Assembly (NCBI GenBank): GCA_041946755.1
Contig: JBHGBB010000018.1
Coordinates: 1-31,030, forward strand
Source of the DNA: JBHGBB01 sp041946755
Lineage (GTDB): Bacteria; UBP4; UBA4092; JAOAEQ01
Reading direction: 5' to 3'
DNA: 31,030 bases
The notes below the pieces were generated by a model that had not been told where the DNA came from, did not search any database, and saw only the letters and a list, made by a program, of their open reading frames with translations. Within the stretch, counting starts at the first letter, position 1. Each line of letters starts with the position of its first letter. Made by a program: the position numbers and the translations under genes. This document shows positions 14,083 to 21,711 of the stretch, one piece after another.

Positions 14083-15243
14083 ATGCGAATTTTAATGGTG
14101 CAGCGGTTCGACATCTATAATGTCCCGGGAACGGTTCGTATGGTTAATCTCGCTACCCAATTCGTTCACCAGGGACATCAGGTTACCCTCTGCTATTATC
14201 CGGATCCATATCGCCGTAAAGTATATCCTGCTATCCGACAAGAAGATCCTAAAAATATCAATATCGTTACCTTAACTCCGGGTAAATTATCGTTATTTAG
14301 CAATATCAGCACCATCTGCCAATTAGCAAAATCCGCTGACGTTGTTCATTTCCAGAAATGCTTTCCGGATGCGGCATTACCGGCGTTAACCGCAGCATAT
14401 CGCTATGATAAACCGGTGCATTACGATTGGGATGATCGGGAAGCAGCGTTAGCCAGCGATTGGAGTCGGTCGAAATTAGTCAGGTTCGCATTAACTGTAT
14501 ACGAATGGCTGATGCCGAAATTGGTTGATACCATAACCGTTTCAACCGATACAATTCGGAATTTAGCTATCCGGTATGGCGCTAAACCGGAATCGATTTA
14601 TGATGCACCGGTCGGAGCCGATATCGAGTTATTTAATCCTAAAGTAGATGGATCTAAAATCAAACAGCAATATCAGCTATCTTTTCCAGTGATAATCTAT
14701 CATGGCCAACTCGATTTAGGTACTTATCCCGATATCTTATTACGAGCGATCCCGATGGTAATCTCGCAATTCCCGGATATCAAGGTTTTGATAGTCGGCG
14801 GGGGAGATAAGTTACCGCTATTGAAACAGTTAGCAGAAGAATTAAAAATAACCAATAATATTATTTTTACCGATTATGTTAACCAGACCGAAATCCCGGA
14901 ATATATCGCTGCTGCTGATATCGCGGTAGCCTGTTTCGCTGATAATGAGATTACTCAAGGGAAAAGCCCATTGAAAATAGCTGAATACCTGGCGATGGGG
15001 AAACCGATCATCGCCAGCCGAGTAGGGGATATTCCGAAAATGGTTGGTAATGCCGGGATATTGGTAGAACCGAATGATAGTGAAGAATTAGCGACAAGCA
15101 TTATTTCACTATTAAACAACAGTGAGAAAAGGATCGGATTGGGGCAACAAGCGCGAATCCGGGCAGAACAAATCTATAATTGGCCGCAGATTTCGAAAAC
15201 ATTTATTGCGGCTTATGAAAAAGCAATAAGTAGTCGGCAGTAG
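14083..15243 (+). CDS. Glycosyltransferase family 4
   Basis: The 386-residue product is a GT-B fold GT4-type glycosyltransferase. The N-terminal acceptor domain has the usual gap in the first strand (MRILMVQRFDIYNVPGTVRM) and ADVVHFQKCFPDAALPA. The C-terminal donor domain has IIYHGQLDLGTYPDILLRAI, VLIVGGGDKLPLLKQL and the EX7E-like donor site GKSPLKIAEYLAMGKPIIAS followed by VLVEPND-type text. It probably transfers a sugar from a nucleotide donor at the cytosolic face during surface-glycan assembly. I start at ATG 14083; the upstream in-frame GTG codons lie inside the R1 repeat. It is followed by GT2 and WecG-type genes on the same strand. The final residues (SSRQ) come from AGTAGTCGGCAGTAG, which resembles a repeat seen elsewhere. 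The sugar is unknown. Confidence 0.9.
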   Translation: MRILMVQRFDIYNVPGTVRMVNLATQFVHQGHQVTLCYYPDPYRRKVYPAIRQEDPKNINIVTLTPGKLSLFSNISTICQLAKSADVVHFQKCFPDAALPALTAAYRYDKPVHYDWDDREAALASDWSRSKLVRFALTVYEWLMPKLVDTITVSTDTIRNLAIRYGAKPESIYDAPVGADIELFNPKVDGSKIKQQYQLSFPVIIYHGQLDLGTYPDILLRAIPMVISQFPDIKVLIVGGGDKLPLLKQLAEELKITNNIIFTDYVNQTEIPEYIAAADIAVACFADNEITQGKSPLKIAEYLAMGKPIIASRVGDIPKMVGNAGILVEPNDSEELATSIISLLNNSEKRIGLGQQARIRAEQIYNWPQISKTFIAAYEKAISSRQ

Positions 15244-15280
15244 CAATGATACATGTTAATTTTTAAATACTCAATGTGCA

Positions 15281-16126
15281 ATGAACGTTTCTATCTATAT
15301 CCCTGGTTATAATGCCGGTAAATATCTCGACCGCTGTTTGGCAAGTATCTTGGCTCAAACCTATCCGATACAAACGATATTGGTGGTAGACGATGGGTCG
15401 AAAGATGATACCGCAACCATTACCGCTAAATATCCGCAGGTTAAACTGATTCGACATCAGCAGAATCGGGGGTTGGCTGCCGCGAGAAATACCGCCTGGC
15501 AGAACCTGGATACCGAATATATCGCTAATCTCGATGCGGATTGCGTTGCGGAACCAGACTGGCTCGCTAATTTAATGGAGGATATCAAACAGCGCGATGC
15601 TAACTTAGCCGGAGTAGGTGGGAAACTTGTTGAAGCTAATCTGATTGGGGTAGCTAACCGATGGCGGGTAGCGCATATGTCGCAGCATTGGGGCGATGAG
15701 CTGATTCAGAATCCGAAATGGGTTTATGGAAGTAATAGTGTATATCACCGGTCGGTATTAGCTGAAGTGAATGGATATCAAGAGAATTATCGGACTAATT
15801 ATGAAGATTTAGATTTATCCCGGCGGTTGTATGAAAAGGGATATATCCTGCTTTATGACCCGAAAGCTAAGGTAAACCATTTGCGTAACGACTCAATTCA
15901 GTCTATCCTATATACTAGATGGCGATGGACAGCAGTAGATTTAGAGCCGCCGATAACATTCAAAAAGCTGATTCGGAGTTTAGGACGAAACATCGCCCGC
16001 GGATTGGTGTATTGCTGGAGAGACATTAAAAAGAGTGGAATTAGTTCATTACTCCTGCTTGATTTAATGCTGGGAATATATTCCTGCTATCTTGATATAA
16101 AAAGCTATTTTAAATTTAGCAATTAG
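15281..16126 (+). CDS. Glycosyltransferase family 2
   Basis: The 281-residue product is a GT-A fold GT2 enzyme. The donor-binding N-terminus reads SIYIPGYNAGKYLDRCLASI and VVDDGSKDDT, followed by RGLAAARNTAW. LDADCVAEPDW provides the metal-binding DxD motif. NYEDLDLSRRLYEKGY in the second half is the acceptor/base region (ED motif). A short hydrophobic tail (SLLLLDLMLGIYS) may associate with the membrane. No Shine-Dalgarno precedes ATG 15281. The last codons (YFKFSN) and the stop lie within an R3 repeat, so the C-terminus appears to have been reset by the repeat. It is probably part of the same surface-glycan pathway as its neighbours; donor and acceptor unknown. Confidence 0.9.
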   Translation: MNVSIYIPGYNAGKYLDRCLASILAQTYPIQTILVVDDGSKDDTATITAKYPQVKLIRHQQNRGLAAARNTAWQNLDTEYIANLDADCVAEPDWLANLMEDIKQRDANLAGVGGKLVEANLIGVANRWRVAHMSQHWGDELIQNPKWVYGSNSVYHRSVLAEVNGYQENYRTNYEDLDLSRRLYEKGYILLYDPKAKVNHLRNDSIQSILYTRWRWTAVDLEPPITFKKLIRSLGRNIARGLVYCWRDIKKSGISSLLLLDLMLGIYSCYLDIKSYFKFSN

Positions 16127-16152
16127 CATTTTAAATTTTACATTTTACATTG
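16107..16152. repeat. R3 repeat spanning the GT2 stop codon
   Basis: ATTTTAAATTTAGCAATTAG then CATTTTAAATTTTACATTTT. The TAG at 16124-16126 inside it ends the GT2 gene. It fills the gap to within 11 nt of ATG 16163. Confidence 0.7.
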
Positions 16153-16162
16153 GAAATAAAGC

Positions 16163-17266
16163 ATGCGTTCGGTTTGTCATATTTTCGATTTAAACATCGA
16201 TAAAATCACCTGCCAAGGGGTATTGCAGAAGTTAGAGGAGTATATTGCTTCCCGGAAGACTCATCAGATAGCATATCTGAATGCCCATTGTATCAACCGT
16301 ACGTTCCGGGATGAACAATATCGGAAAATCATTTTAGATTCCGATATCGTTTATGCCGATGGTATGGCATTGGTTTGGGTATCCCATTTAACCAACGACC
16401 CATTACCGGAACGGGTTAATGCCGGGGATTTCTTACCCGATCTCTGCCGATTATGCGAAGAGAAACAATATAAACTCTTTTTTTTAGGCTCTGAACCGGG
16501 AGTGGCGGAAACGGCGGCAGAGCAGTTAGGTAAGCAATACTCGAAACTAAAAATCGTCGGAACGCAGCATGGCTACTTTACAGAATCCGAAGAACAGAGT
16601 ATTATATCAAAGATAAATAATGCGGAACCGGATATCTTAATTGTCGGATTTGGCGTGCCGCAACAGGAGAAATGGCTGGCGAAACATCTGCATCAGTTGC
16701 AGGTGCCGGTCGCTTGGGGAGTCGGTGCACTTTTAGAATATTATGCGTTAAAAACCCCGCGGGCACCGCGATGGATGCGGCAATCCGGATTAGAATGGTT
16801 ATTCCGGCTGTATTTAGAACCCCGCCGGATGTGGAAACGATATCTGGTTGGGAATATGGTGTTTGTTATGCATGTTTTAGCGTTAGTATTAGTTGATATT
16901 GTCTCAGTAGCTATCTCCTGGATTTCTGCATATTGGCTTCGGGAGTATTTATCTGAATTATTCGGTAAACATCTGAATTCGTTTAGTTATTATCTTTATG
17001 CCCTCCCATTAATCATAGTGTTATGGATAATCATGAGTGCTTGGTATGGATTATATCAACGGCATAAAGTCGGCGCTGAATTCCATGAATTTCTGGCGAT
17101 TGCCAAAGCTTCATTATTAGTCCTATTCATCACTATGGCAGTAGCGTTTATGATTAAAGAATGGGACCTTGCCCGGTCAGTAGTACTGCTTTCGGGGATA
17201 ATTAACTTCTTCCTGTTATTAATCAGCCGGAAAGTAAACAAGAAGTTTAATGGCAAGAAACTGTAA
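16163..17266 (+). CDS. WecG/TagA/CpsF glycosyltransferase with extra membrane domain
   Basis: Residues 1 to about 225 are a GT26 (WecG/TagA/CpsF) domain. It shows YLNAHCINRTFRDEQYR, the catalytic-region YADGMALVW, PLPERVNAGDFLPDL, LFFLGSEPGVAETAAEQL, IVGFGVPQQEKWL and RAPRWMRQSGLEWLFRLYLE followed by PRRMWKRYLVGN. Such enzymes add ManNAcA or ManNAc to undecaprenyl-linked GlcNAc. The family usually ends near here. Instead about 140 residues follow with four hydrophobic segments (VMHVLALVLVDIVSVAISWI; YYLYALPLIIVLWIIMSAWY; LLVLFITMAVAFMI; VVLLSGIINFFLLLIS). With YGLYQRHKVGAEFHE between, they resemble the N-terminal membrane part of polyprenyl-phosphate sugar-phosphotransferases, without the catalytic domain. 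This suggests a membrane-tethered fusion. It ends 29 nt from the convergent deoB gene. Confidence 0.88.
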   Translation: MRSVCHIFDLNIDKITCQGVLQKLEEYIASRKTHQIAYLNAHCINRTFRDEQYRKIILDSDIVYADGMALVWVSHLTNDPLPERVNAGDFLPDLCRLCEEKQYKLFFLGSEPGVAETAAEQLGKQYSKLKIVGTQHGYFTESEEQSIISKINNAEPDILIVGFGVPQQEKWLAKHLHQLQVPVAWGVGALLEYYALKTPRAPRWMRQSGLEWLFRLYLEPRRMWKRYLVGNMVFVMHVLALVLVDIVSVAISWISAYWLREYLSELFGKHLNSFSYYLYALPLIIVLWIIMSAWYGLYQRHKVGAEFHEFLAIAKASLLVLFITMAVAFMIKEWDLARSVVLLSGIINFFLLLISRKVNKKFNGKKL

Positions 17267-17295
17267 TAGTGTCAGTAGTCAAATCGGATTGTGGT

Positions 17296-18486
17296 TTATT
17301 TCGTTGGATTTCCGATAAGCTCTTGTAGAAAACTCTTTCCCGGATAACTCACCTTAATCTGGAATATATCGGCAATAGTCATGGCGATATCGGTAAACGA
17401 GTTACGGATACCGAGATTGATATTCCCTTTCAATCCGGGGCTATAAGCTAAGAGAGGCGAATATTCCCGGGAATGGTCAGTACTGGAAGTGGTCGGGTCG
17501 TTCCCATGGTCTGCAATGAATAATAGCAGGTCGGTGTCAAGCATTGCCTTCAATATTTCCGGTAGCTTTTCATCTACATACTGTAGTCCCTGATAGAATC
17601 CTGCGGTGTCATTCCGATGTCCCCAGAGCATATCGAAATCAACCAGATTGGTAAAAATCAAGCCGGAGAAAGACTGTTTAATCGCATCGATAGTAGTGAC
17701 AATACATTCTTTATTTCCATGGGCATGAATCGATTTGGTTAATCCTTGAAAAGCGAAAATATCCTCGATTTTACCAATCCCGAAAACCGTCAGCCCCGCA
17801 TCTTTCAAATAATCTAATATTGTCGGTGCCGGTGGTGGTAGTGAGAAATCTTTCCGTCGTTCAGTGCGATAGAATTTACCAGGGTCACCTAAAAACGGCC
17901 GTGCGATTACCCGGGCCACCCCATGTTCTCCTTGCAGTATCTTGCGGGCAATTTCGCAAATCCGATATTGCTCTTCAATCGGGAAAATTTCTTCATGACT
18001 GGCAATCTGGAATACACTATCTGCTGAAGTATAAACGATTGGAAATTTAGTTCTCAGATGCTCTTCACCTAACTGAGCGATGATTTCTGTGCCCGAAGCA
18101 GGGATATTAGCCAGAATACCTTGAACTCCGGTTTGTTTGATGAATGCACTGATGATATTATCCGGGAAACCATGCGGATATACCGGAAATGGTTTAGTCG
18201 AAACGATCCCGGCGATTTCCCAATGGCCGACAGTAGTATCTTTACCACAAGAAAGCTCAGCCAACTTACCATAACTGGCTAACGCTGGGGTCACTGGTGA
18301 TACACCTTGGAGTGGTGCTATATTACCCAGCCCTAATTTCTGGAAGTTAGGCAGCTTAAATCCACCAACTGATTTCGCTAGGTTTCCCAGCGTATTACTT
18401 CCCTGGTCGCCAAACTTCGCAGCATCGGGTAACTCACCAATACCAACGCCGTCTAATACTATGATAATAACACGATTTATAGACAT
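17296..18486 (-). CDS. deoB: Phosphopentomutase
   Basis: The product of about 396 residues is a DeoB-type phosphopentomutase of the alkaline phosphatase superfamily. It converts ribose 1-phosphate (or deoxyribose 1-phosphate) to the 5-phosphate in the cytosol. IIIVLDGVGIGELPDAAKFG and GSNTLGNLA hold the N-terminal metal ligand Asp. GKDTTVGHWEIAG carries the Thr that is phosphorylated. NLVDFDMLWGHRND and ADHGNDPTTSSTDHSREYSP bear the remaining metal ligands. I prefer ATG 18486 (MSINRVIII) because the family begins so; an in-frame ATG at 18501 falls inside an R2 repeat, and no Shine-Dalgarno is seen for either. It is last in the eutN-to-deoB operon and is the natural partner of the purine nucleoside phosphorylase upstream, whose ribose 1-phosphate it would use. 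Confidence 0.94.
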   Translation of the reverse strand: MSINRVIIIVLDGVGIGELPDAAKFGDQGSNTLGNLAKSVGGFKLPNFQKLGLGNIAPLQGVSPVTPALASYGKLAELSCGKDTTVGHWEIAGIVSTKPFPVYPHGFPDNIISAFIKQTGVQGILANIPASGTEIIAQLGEEHLRTKFPIVYTSADSVFQIASHEEIFPIEEQYRICEIARKILQGEHGVARVIARPFLGDPGKFYRTERRKDFSLPPPAPTILDYLKDAGLTVFGIGKIEDIFAFQGLTKSIHAHGNKECIVTTIDAIKQSFSGLIFTNLVDFDMLWGHRNDTAGFYQGLQYVDEKLPEILKAMLDTDLLLFIADHGNDPTTSSTDHSREYSPLLAYSPGLKGNINLGIRNSFTDIAMTIADIFQIKVSYPGKSFLQELIGNPTK

Positions 18487-18632
18487 ACGATTAAATGTCA
18501 AATGTTAAAGCTCAATCCGCCTTAGGCGGACAAATCAATATCCAATGCCAAAGTTTAAATGCCAAAATTATCGGTTTTAGCATTTAGTCATTTGACATTC
18601 ATTTGGCATTTGGATTTTGGAATTTGACATTG
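18487..18632. repeat. R2 (CAAATGTCAAATG-type) repeat block, with an R5 palindrome
   Basis: The block between PNP and deoB is built from ATTTGACATT/AATGTCAAAT and CCAAATGCCAAA phrases in both orientations. It extends into the PNP coding end, where it supplies the last residues and the TGA, and to the deoB start. Inside it, 18516-18530 is the 15-bp palindrome TCCGCCTTAGGCGGA (R5), also found inside the GT-C gene at 24306-24320. Confidence 0.75.
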
Positions 18633-19453
18633 TTTAATAAAGCGATAATTAATTTACTTAATCTATTCGATATTTGGTTGGCTACTTTAATCACTTCGGT
18701 ATGACTTAACGGCTGGCTATATTTCCCATGCCAGGCATCGGTTATTGCCGCAAACGCTAGTACTTTCAGGCCGATTTGGTTCGCAACGATACTTTCCGGG
18801 ACGGTAGACATACCGATTGCATCGGTACCGATACTTCGGAGCCATCTTAATTCTGCATTGGTTTCATAATTCGGTCCGGCAACCGCGGTATATACTCCTT
18901 TAAACAGTTTCATTTTAAGCTTTTTTGCGACCTGTTCTGCTAATCGAATTAATGGTATATGATATGCTTCCGACATATCCGGGAACCGAGGCCCGAATTC
19001 CGGCGCGTTCATTCCGACCAAAGGATTATCTCCAATGAGATTGATATGGTCGGTAAACAGCATCAAATCTCCCGGTTCATGTTTTGGATTCAATCCACCG
19101 GCAGCGCAGGTTAGAATTAAAATTTTAATCCCCAGTTCTTTAAGTACCCGAATCGGGAAGGTTATTTCCGATAAACTATATCCTTCATAATAATGCCATC
19201 GCCCTTGAAGAATGACAACCGGTACGCTATTGAGATATCCGGCGATAAGTTGGCCGGTATGTCCTTGAACGGTAGATATCGGAAAATGCGGGATGGTTTT
19301 ATAGGTTATCTTTTTCTGATTCTGAATTGATTCTATCACCGCTTCACCAAGTCCCGAGCCTAAAACAATCGCTACTTTAGGACTCAATTTAATCTGCTTT
19401 TTTAAATAAGCTGCACTCGCCTGTATTTGTTGAAAGGTAATCGGTTTATTCAT
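18599..19453 (-). CDS. Purine nucleoside phosphorylase, trimeric type, with Asp at the base-recognition site
   Basis: The 284-residue product belongs to the trimeric PNP family (PunA/DeoD-II type). It has IVLGSGLGEAV for phosphate, QGRWHYYEGYS, CAAGGLNP, GVYTAVAGPNYETNAELRWL and GMSTVPESIVA. In 6-oxopurine-specific PNPs the base is read by an Asn in an ITN motif (human Asn243). Here that position is Asp239 in FAAITDAWHGKY. Asn-to-Asp at this site is known to switch human PNP toward adenosine, and methylthioadenosine phosphorylases use Asp there. I therefore predict activity on adenosine, 5'-methylthioadenosine or 5'-deoxyadenosine, which suits the mtnA gene in the same operon. The start overlaps the upstream stop by one base (TAATG) behind AGGGGGA, so translation is coupled. 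The tail KFQNPNAK and stop are repeat-derived. Confidence 0.92.
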   Translation of the reverse strand: MNKPITFQQIQASAAYLKKQIKLSPKVAIVLGSGLGEAVIESIQNQKKITYKTIPHFPISTVQGHTGQLIAGYLNSVPVVILQGRWHYYEGYSLSEITFPIRVLKELGIKILILTCAAGGLNPKHEPGDLMLFTDHINLIGDNPLVGMNAPEFGPRFPDMSEAYHIPLIRLAEQVAKKLKMKLFKGVYTAVAGPNYETNAELRWLRSIGTDAIGMSTVPESIVANQIGLKVLAFAAITDAWHGKYSQPLSHTEVIKVANQISNRLSKLIIALLNNVKFQNPNAK

Positions 19454-19713
19454 TATTCCCCCTTAATTTTACTCATGATTTCAGGTTCGGTGATTCCCTC
19501 GATTTCAATTAGTTTAATGCGCGATTTTGCCCCGGAGATGATTTGAATATCAGATTTATCGATGTTTAGTTCGTCAGCCAGGAACTCAATAAGTGCAAAA
19601 TTCGCTTTATTATCTACCGGAGGAGCGGTCAATCGGAGCCAGAGCATGCCTTCTTTGAATCCGATTATTTCATTCATACTCGCTCGCGGTTGTAATTTAA
19701 CCTTTATTTTCAT
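19453..19713 (-). CDS. DUF167 (YggU-like) protein
   Basis: The 86-residue product is a DUF167/YggU-family protein. It shows the conserved MKIKVKLQPRASMNEIIGF, LRLTAPPVDNKANFALIEFL and IQIISGAKSRIKLIEIEGI. This small alpha/beta family is widespread but has no established role. It is translationally coupled to the PNP gene, sharing one base. It sits between mtnA and PNP in the salvage operon, though DUF167 genes occur in many contexts, so the position says little about its function. Confidence 0.9.
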   Translation of the reverse strand: MKIKVKLQPRASMNEIIGFKEGMLWLRLTAPPVDNKANFALIEFLADELNIDKSDIQIISGAKSRIKLIEIEGITEPEIMSKIKGE

Positions 19714-19734
19714 GGGGTTTTCGATATTTATATG

Positions 19735-19777
19735 GGAGTATGGTAGGTATTGCTTTAAGCAATACCTACCATACTCC
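19735..19777. repeat. 43-bp perfect palindrome inside the salvage operon
   Basis: Arms of 21 nt (19735-19755 and 19757-19777, outer end GGAGTATGGTAGG) are exact inverse complements around a single central T at 19756. It lies between the mtnA stop (19798) and the DUF167 start (19713). In RNA it would form a very stable hairpin, able to terminate, attenuate or protect the downstream mRNA, although no T run follows. Confidence 0.8.
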
Positions 19778-19797
19778 GGTAATGATTATGCAAAATC

Positions 19798-20811
19798 CTA
19801 AATAAACGGCGGTTTTTGAACTCCCTCTTCAGTAACCCAGCCAGTGATTAAGGTAGCCGGGGTGACATCAAACGCCGGATTATATACTTTCACTTTATCC
19901 GGCGCGATACTTTTCCCGCAAAGTTTGGTAATTTCTTCTTTCGCACGTTCTTCTATAGGAATATAATCTCCGTTAGCAATCGTTTTATCAATCGTTGAAG
20001 TTGGCGCAACGATATACAATGGGATGCCATGATGTCGAGCTAATACCGCCAGGTTATAGGTCCCGATTTTATTTGCGGTATCGCCATTTGCTGCAATTCG
20101 GTCAGCGCCGACGAAAATATAGTTGATTTTCTGTTTCCGCATTAAAGAAGCCGCCATATTATCGCAAATCAAGGTACAATCGATCCCTGCTTGCATCAAT
20201 TCCCAAGCGGTTAACCGCGCTCCCTGCAAAAGCGGTCGGGTTTCATCGACATAAACTTTAATTCGTTTTCCCTGTTCTGCGGCCCGGTAGATGACCGCTA
20301 ACGCGGTACCATATTCTGCAGTCGCTAACGCTCCGGCGTTACAATGGGTTAATATCGTACATTCGTGCGCTACAAGCCGGGCACCATAATCACCCATTTT
20401 CTGTGAGGCAGCACATTCATCATCATAAATCATTTTCGCTTCGGTCAATAGCGCGATTTTGATATCCGAAATTGGCATATTCCGGTTCTGTTCAACCACG
20501 CGCATCATTCGGTTCAATGCGTTAAATAGATTAATCGCTGTTGGTCGGGATACCCGGAGATAATTGCATACTTTTTCCGCCTGCTGATAGAAATCCAGAT
20601 AATCAGTGGTTTTAGTATTTTGTAAACCAAGCACTACTCCAAATGCGGCTGCGATTCCGATTGCCGGGGCACCCCGAACCCGTAACTGCTGGATTGCTTC
20701 AAATACTTCTTCTTTACTTCGGCATTCGATATAAATCTGCTGCCCGGGGAGCAAGGTCTGGTCAATCATTCGCAATCTATCGATAGCCCATTCGATCGTT
20801 CTAAACGCCAT
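19798..20811 (-). CDS. mtnA: S-methyl-5-thioribose-1-phosphate isomerase
   Basis: The 337-residue product is MtnA, converting methylthioribose 1-phosphate to methylthioribulose 1-phosphate in methionine salvage. It has the family start RTIEWAIDRLRMIDQTLLPG and LRVRGAPAIGIAAAFGV. THCNAGALATAEYGTALAV holds the catalytic Cys157, and VGADRIAANGDTANKIGTYN holds Asp237, matching the B. subtilis Cys160/Asp240 pair. ETRPLLQGARLTAWEL and PAFDVTPA complete the fold. The full MtnA motif set favours it over the related eIF2B or ribose-1,5-bisphosphate isomerase families, although the latter cannot be wholly excluded. GGAG lies 7 nt before ATG 20811. Neighbours are a PNP likely to act on methylthioadenosine and a microcompartment vertex protein. 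Downstream salvage genes (mtnB, mtnC, mtnK or aldolase) are not in this window. Confidence 0.95.
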   Translation of the reverse strand: MAFRTIEWAIDRLRMIDQTLLPGQQIYIECRSKEEVFEAIQQLRVRGAPAIGIAAAFGVVLGLQNTKTTDYLDFYQQAEKVCNYLRVSRPTAINLFNALNRMMRVVEQNRNMPISDIKIALLTEAKMIYDDECAASQKMGDYGARLVAHECTILTHCNAGALATAEYGTALAVIYRAAEQGKRIKVYVDETRPLLQGARLTAWELMQAGIDCTLICDNMAASLMRKQKINYIFVGADRIAANGDTANKIGTYNLAVLARHHGIPLYIVAPTSTIDKTIANGDYIPIEERAKEEITKLCGKSIAPDKVKVYNPAFDVTPATLITGWVTEEGVQKPPFI

Positions 20812-20852
20812 AAATATATCTCCGTATAATAAAGGTTAAAATTGAATCCAAA

Positions 20853-21611
20853 CTAGACCGCCGGTAAGGTAATAATAATTTTCGTCCCTTGTCCAACGGT
20901 AGACTGAATATCAATTGCGCCATCAGCATCAGTTATGATTCGTTTTGCTATCGGTAATCCTAAGCCGGAACCATCGTCTTTTGTGGTATAAAACACATCA
21001 AATACCTGAGCGATATTTTCCGGGGGAATCCCAATTCCGGTATCTTGTACTATTAATTGTATCTGTTTTTTACTTTTATTAGCAACCGCTGTTTGTAAAG
21101 CTAAGGTGCCACCGTTCGGCATCGATTCAATGGCATTTAATACTAGATTAAGGATTGCCGATTTAAATAATTTCTCATCAACTATGACCTGCGGCAGTTC
21201 CGGTTGTAATGATTCGACTACTTCGACTTTTGCCAGTTTCGCGGTCGGCAGGATAAATTCCACTAAGGTATGTATCAATTGGTTGATATTGATCGGTTGC
21301 GGTTCGGTAGGAACAACTTTCGCGAACCGTAAGAAGTTGGATAAGAGATGTTCCAGCCGCTGGATTTCGTGGCGGGAGATGTTGATTCGTCGTAATAGTT
21401 TATCGCTATCAATCGACTGCGCTATTCCTAGATTGCCGGTATTGCCGGATTTAACGGCAGTCAAATCCTCTTCAAGCATCTGCAGATTAATCGAAATGGT
21501 ATTCAGCGGATTCCGGAGTTCGTGTGCCAGTTTGCTGGCCATCTGGCCGACATAAGCGAGTTTTTCCGCTTGATGTAGTTTATCTTCTAACTCTTTGGTC
21601 CTGGAAGCCAT
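20853..21611 (-). CDS. Soluble histidine kinase without sensor domain
   Basis: The 252-residue product has only a kinase core. A short coiled start (SRTKELEDKLHQAEKLAYVG) leads to the H-box KLAHELRNPLNTISINLQML with phospho-acceptor His30. The HATPase domain has the N-box LNLVLNAIESMPNGG, the G1 box DTGIGIPPENIAQVFDVFYT and the G2 motif KDDGSGLGLPIAKRI. This resembles the C-terminal half of NtrB/AtoS-like kinases. There is no membrane segment or PAS domain; an in-frame stop lies five codons upstream of ATG 21611, so it is not simply mis-started. Input must come from a partner or from the cytosol. It lies between eutN-like and mtnA in one operon. A response regulator with a diguanylate cyclase domain is encoded divergently about 560 nt away and is the best partner candidate. 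Confidence 0.9.
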   Translation of the reverse strand: MASRTKELEDKLHQAEKLAYVGQMASKLAHELRNPLNTISINLQMLEEDLTAVKSGNTGNLGIAQSIDSDKLLRRINISRHEIQRLEHLLSNFLRFAKVVPTEPQPININQLIHTLVEFILPTAKLAKVEVVESLQPELPQVIVDEKLFKSAILNLVLNAIESMPNGGTLALQTAVANKSKKQIQLIVQDTGIGIPPENIAQVFDVFYTTKDDGSGLGLPIAKRIITDADGAIDIQSTVGQGTKIIITLPAV

Positions 21612-21711
21612 AGTGTATTGTTAGGTACATCAGATGAAGATATAAATATATTGGTTTAATGGTTAAACGAATTAAACAGGAAAAACCCTTGATTGAATAT
21701 TTAGCTTAGAT

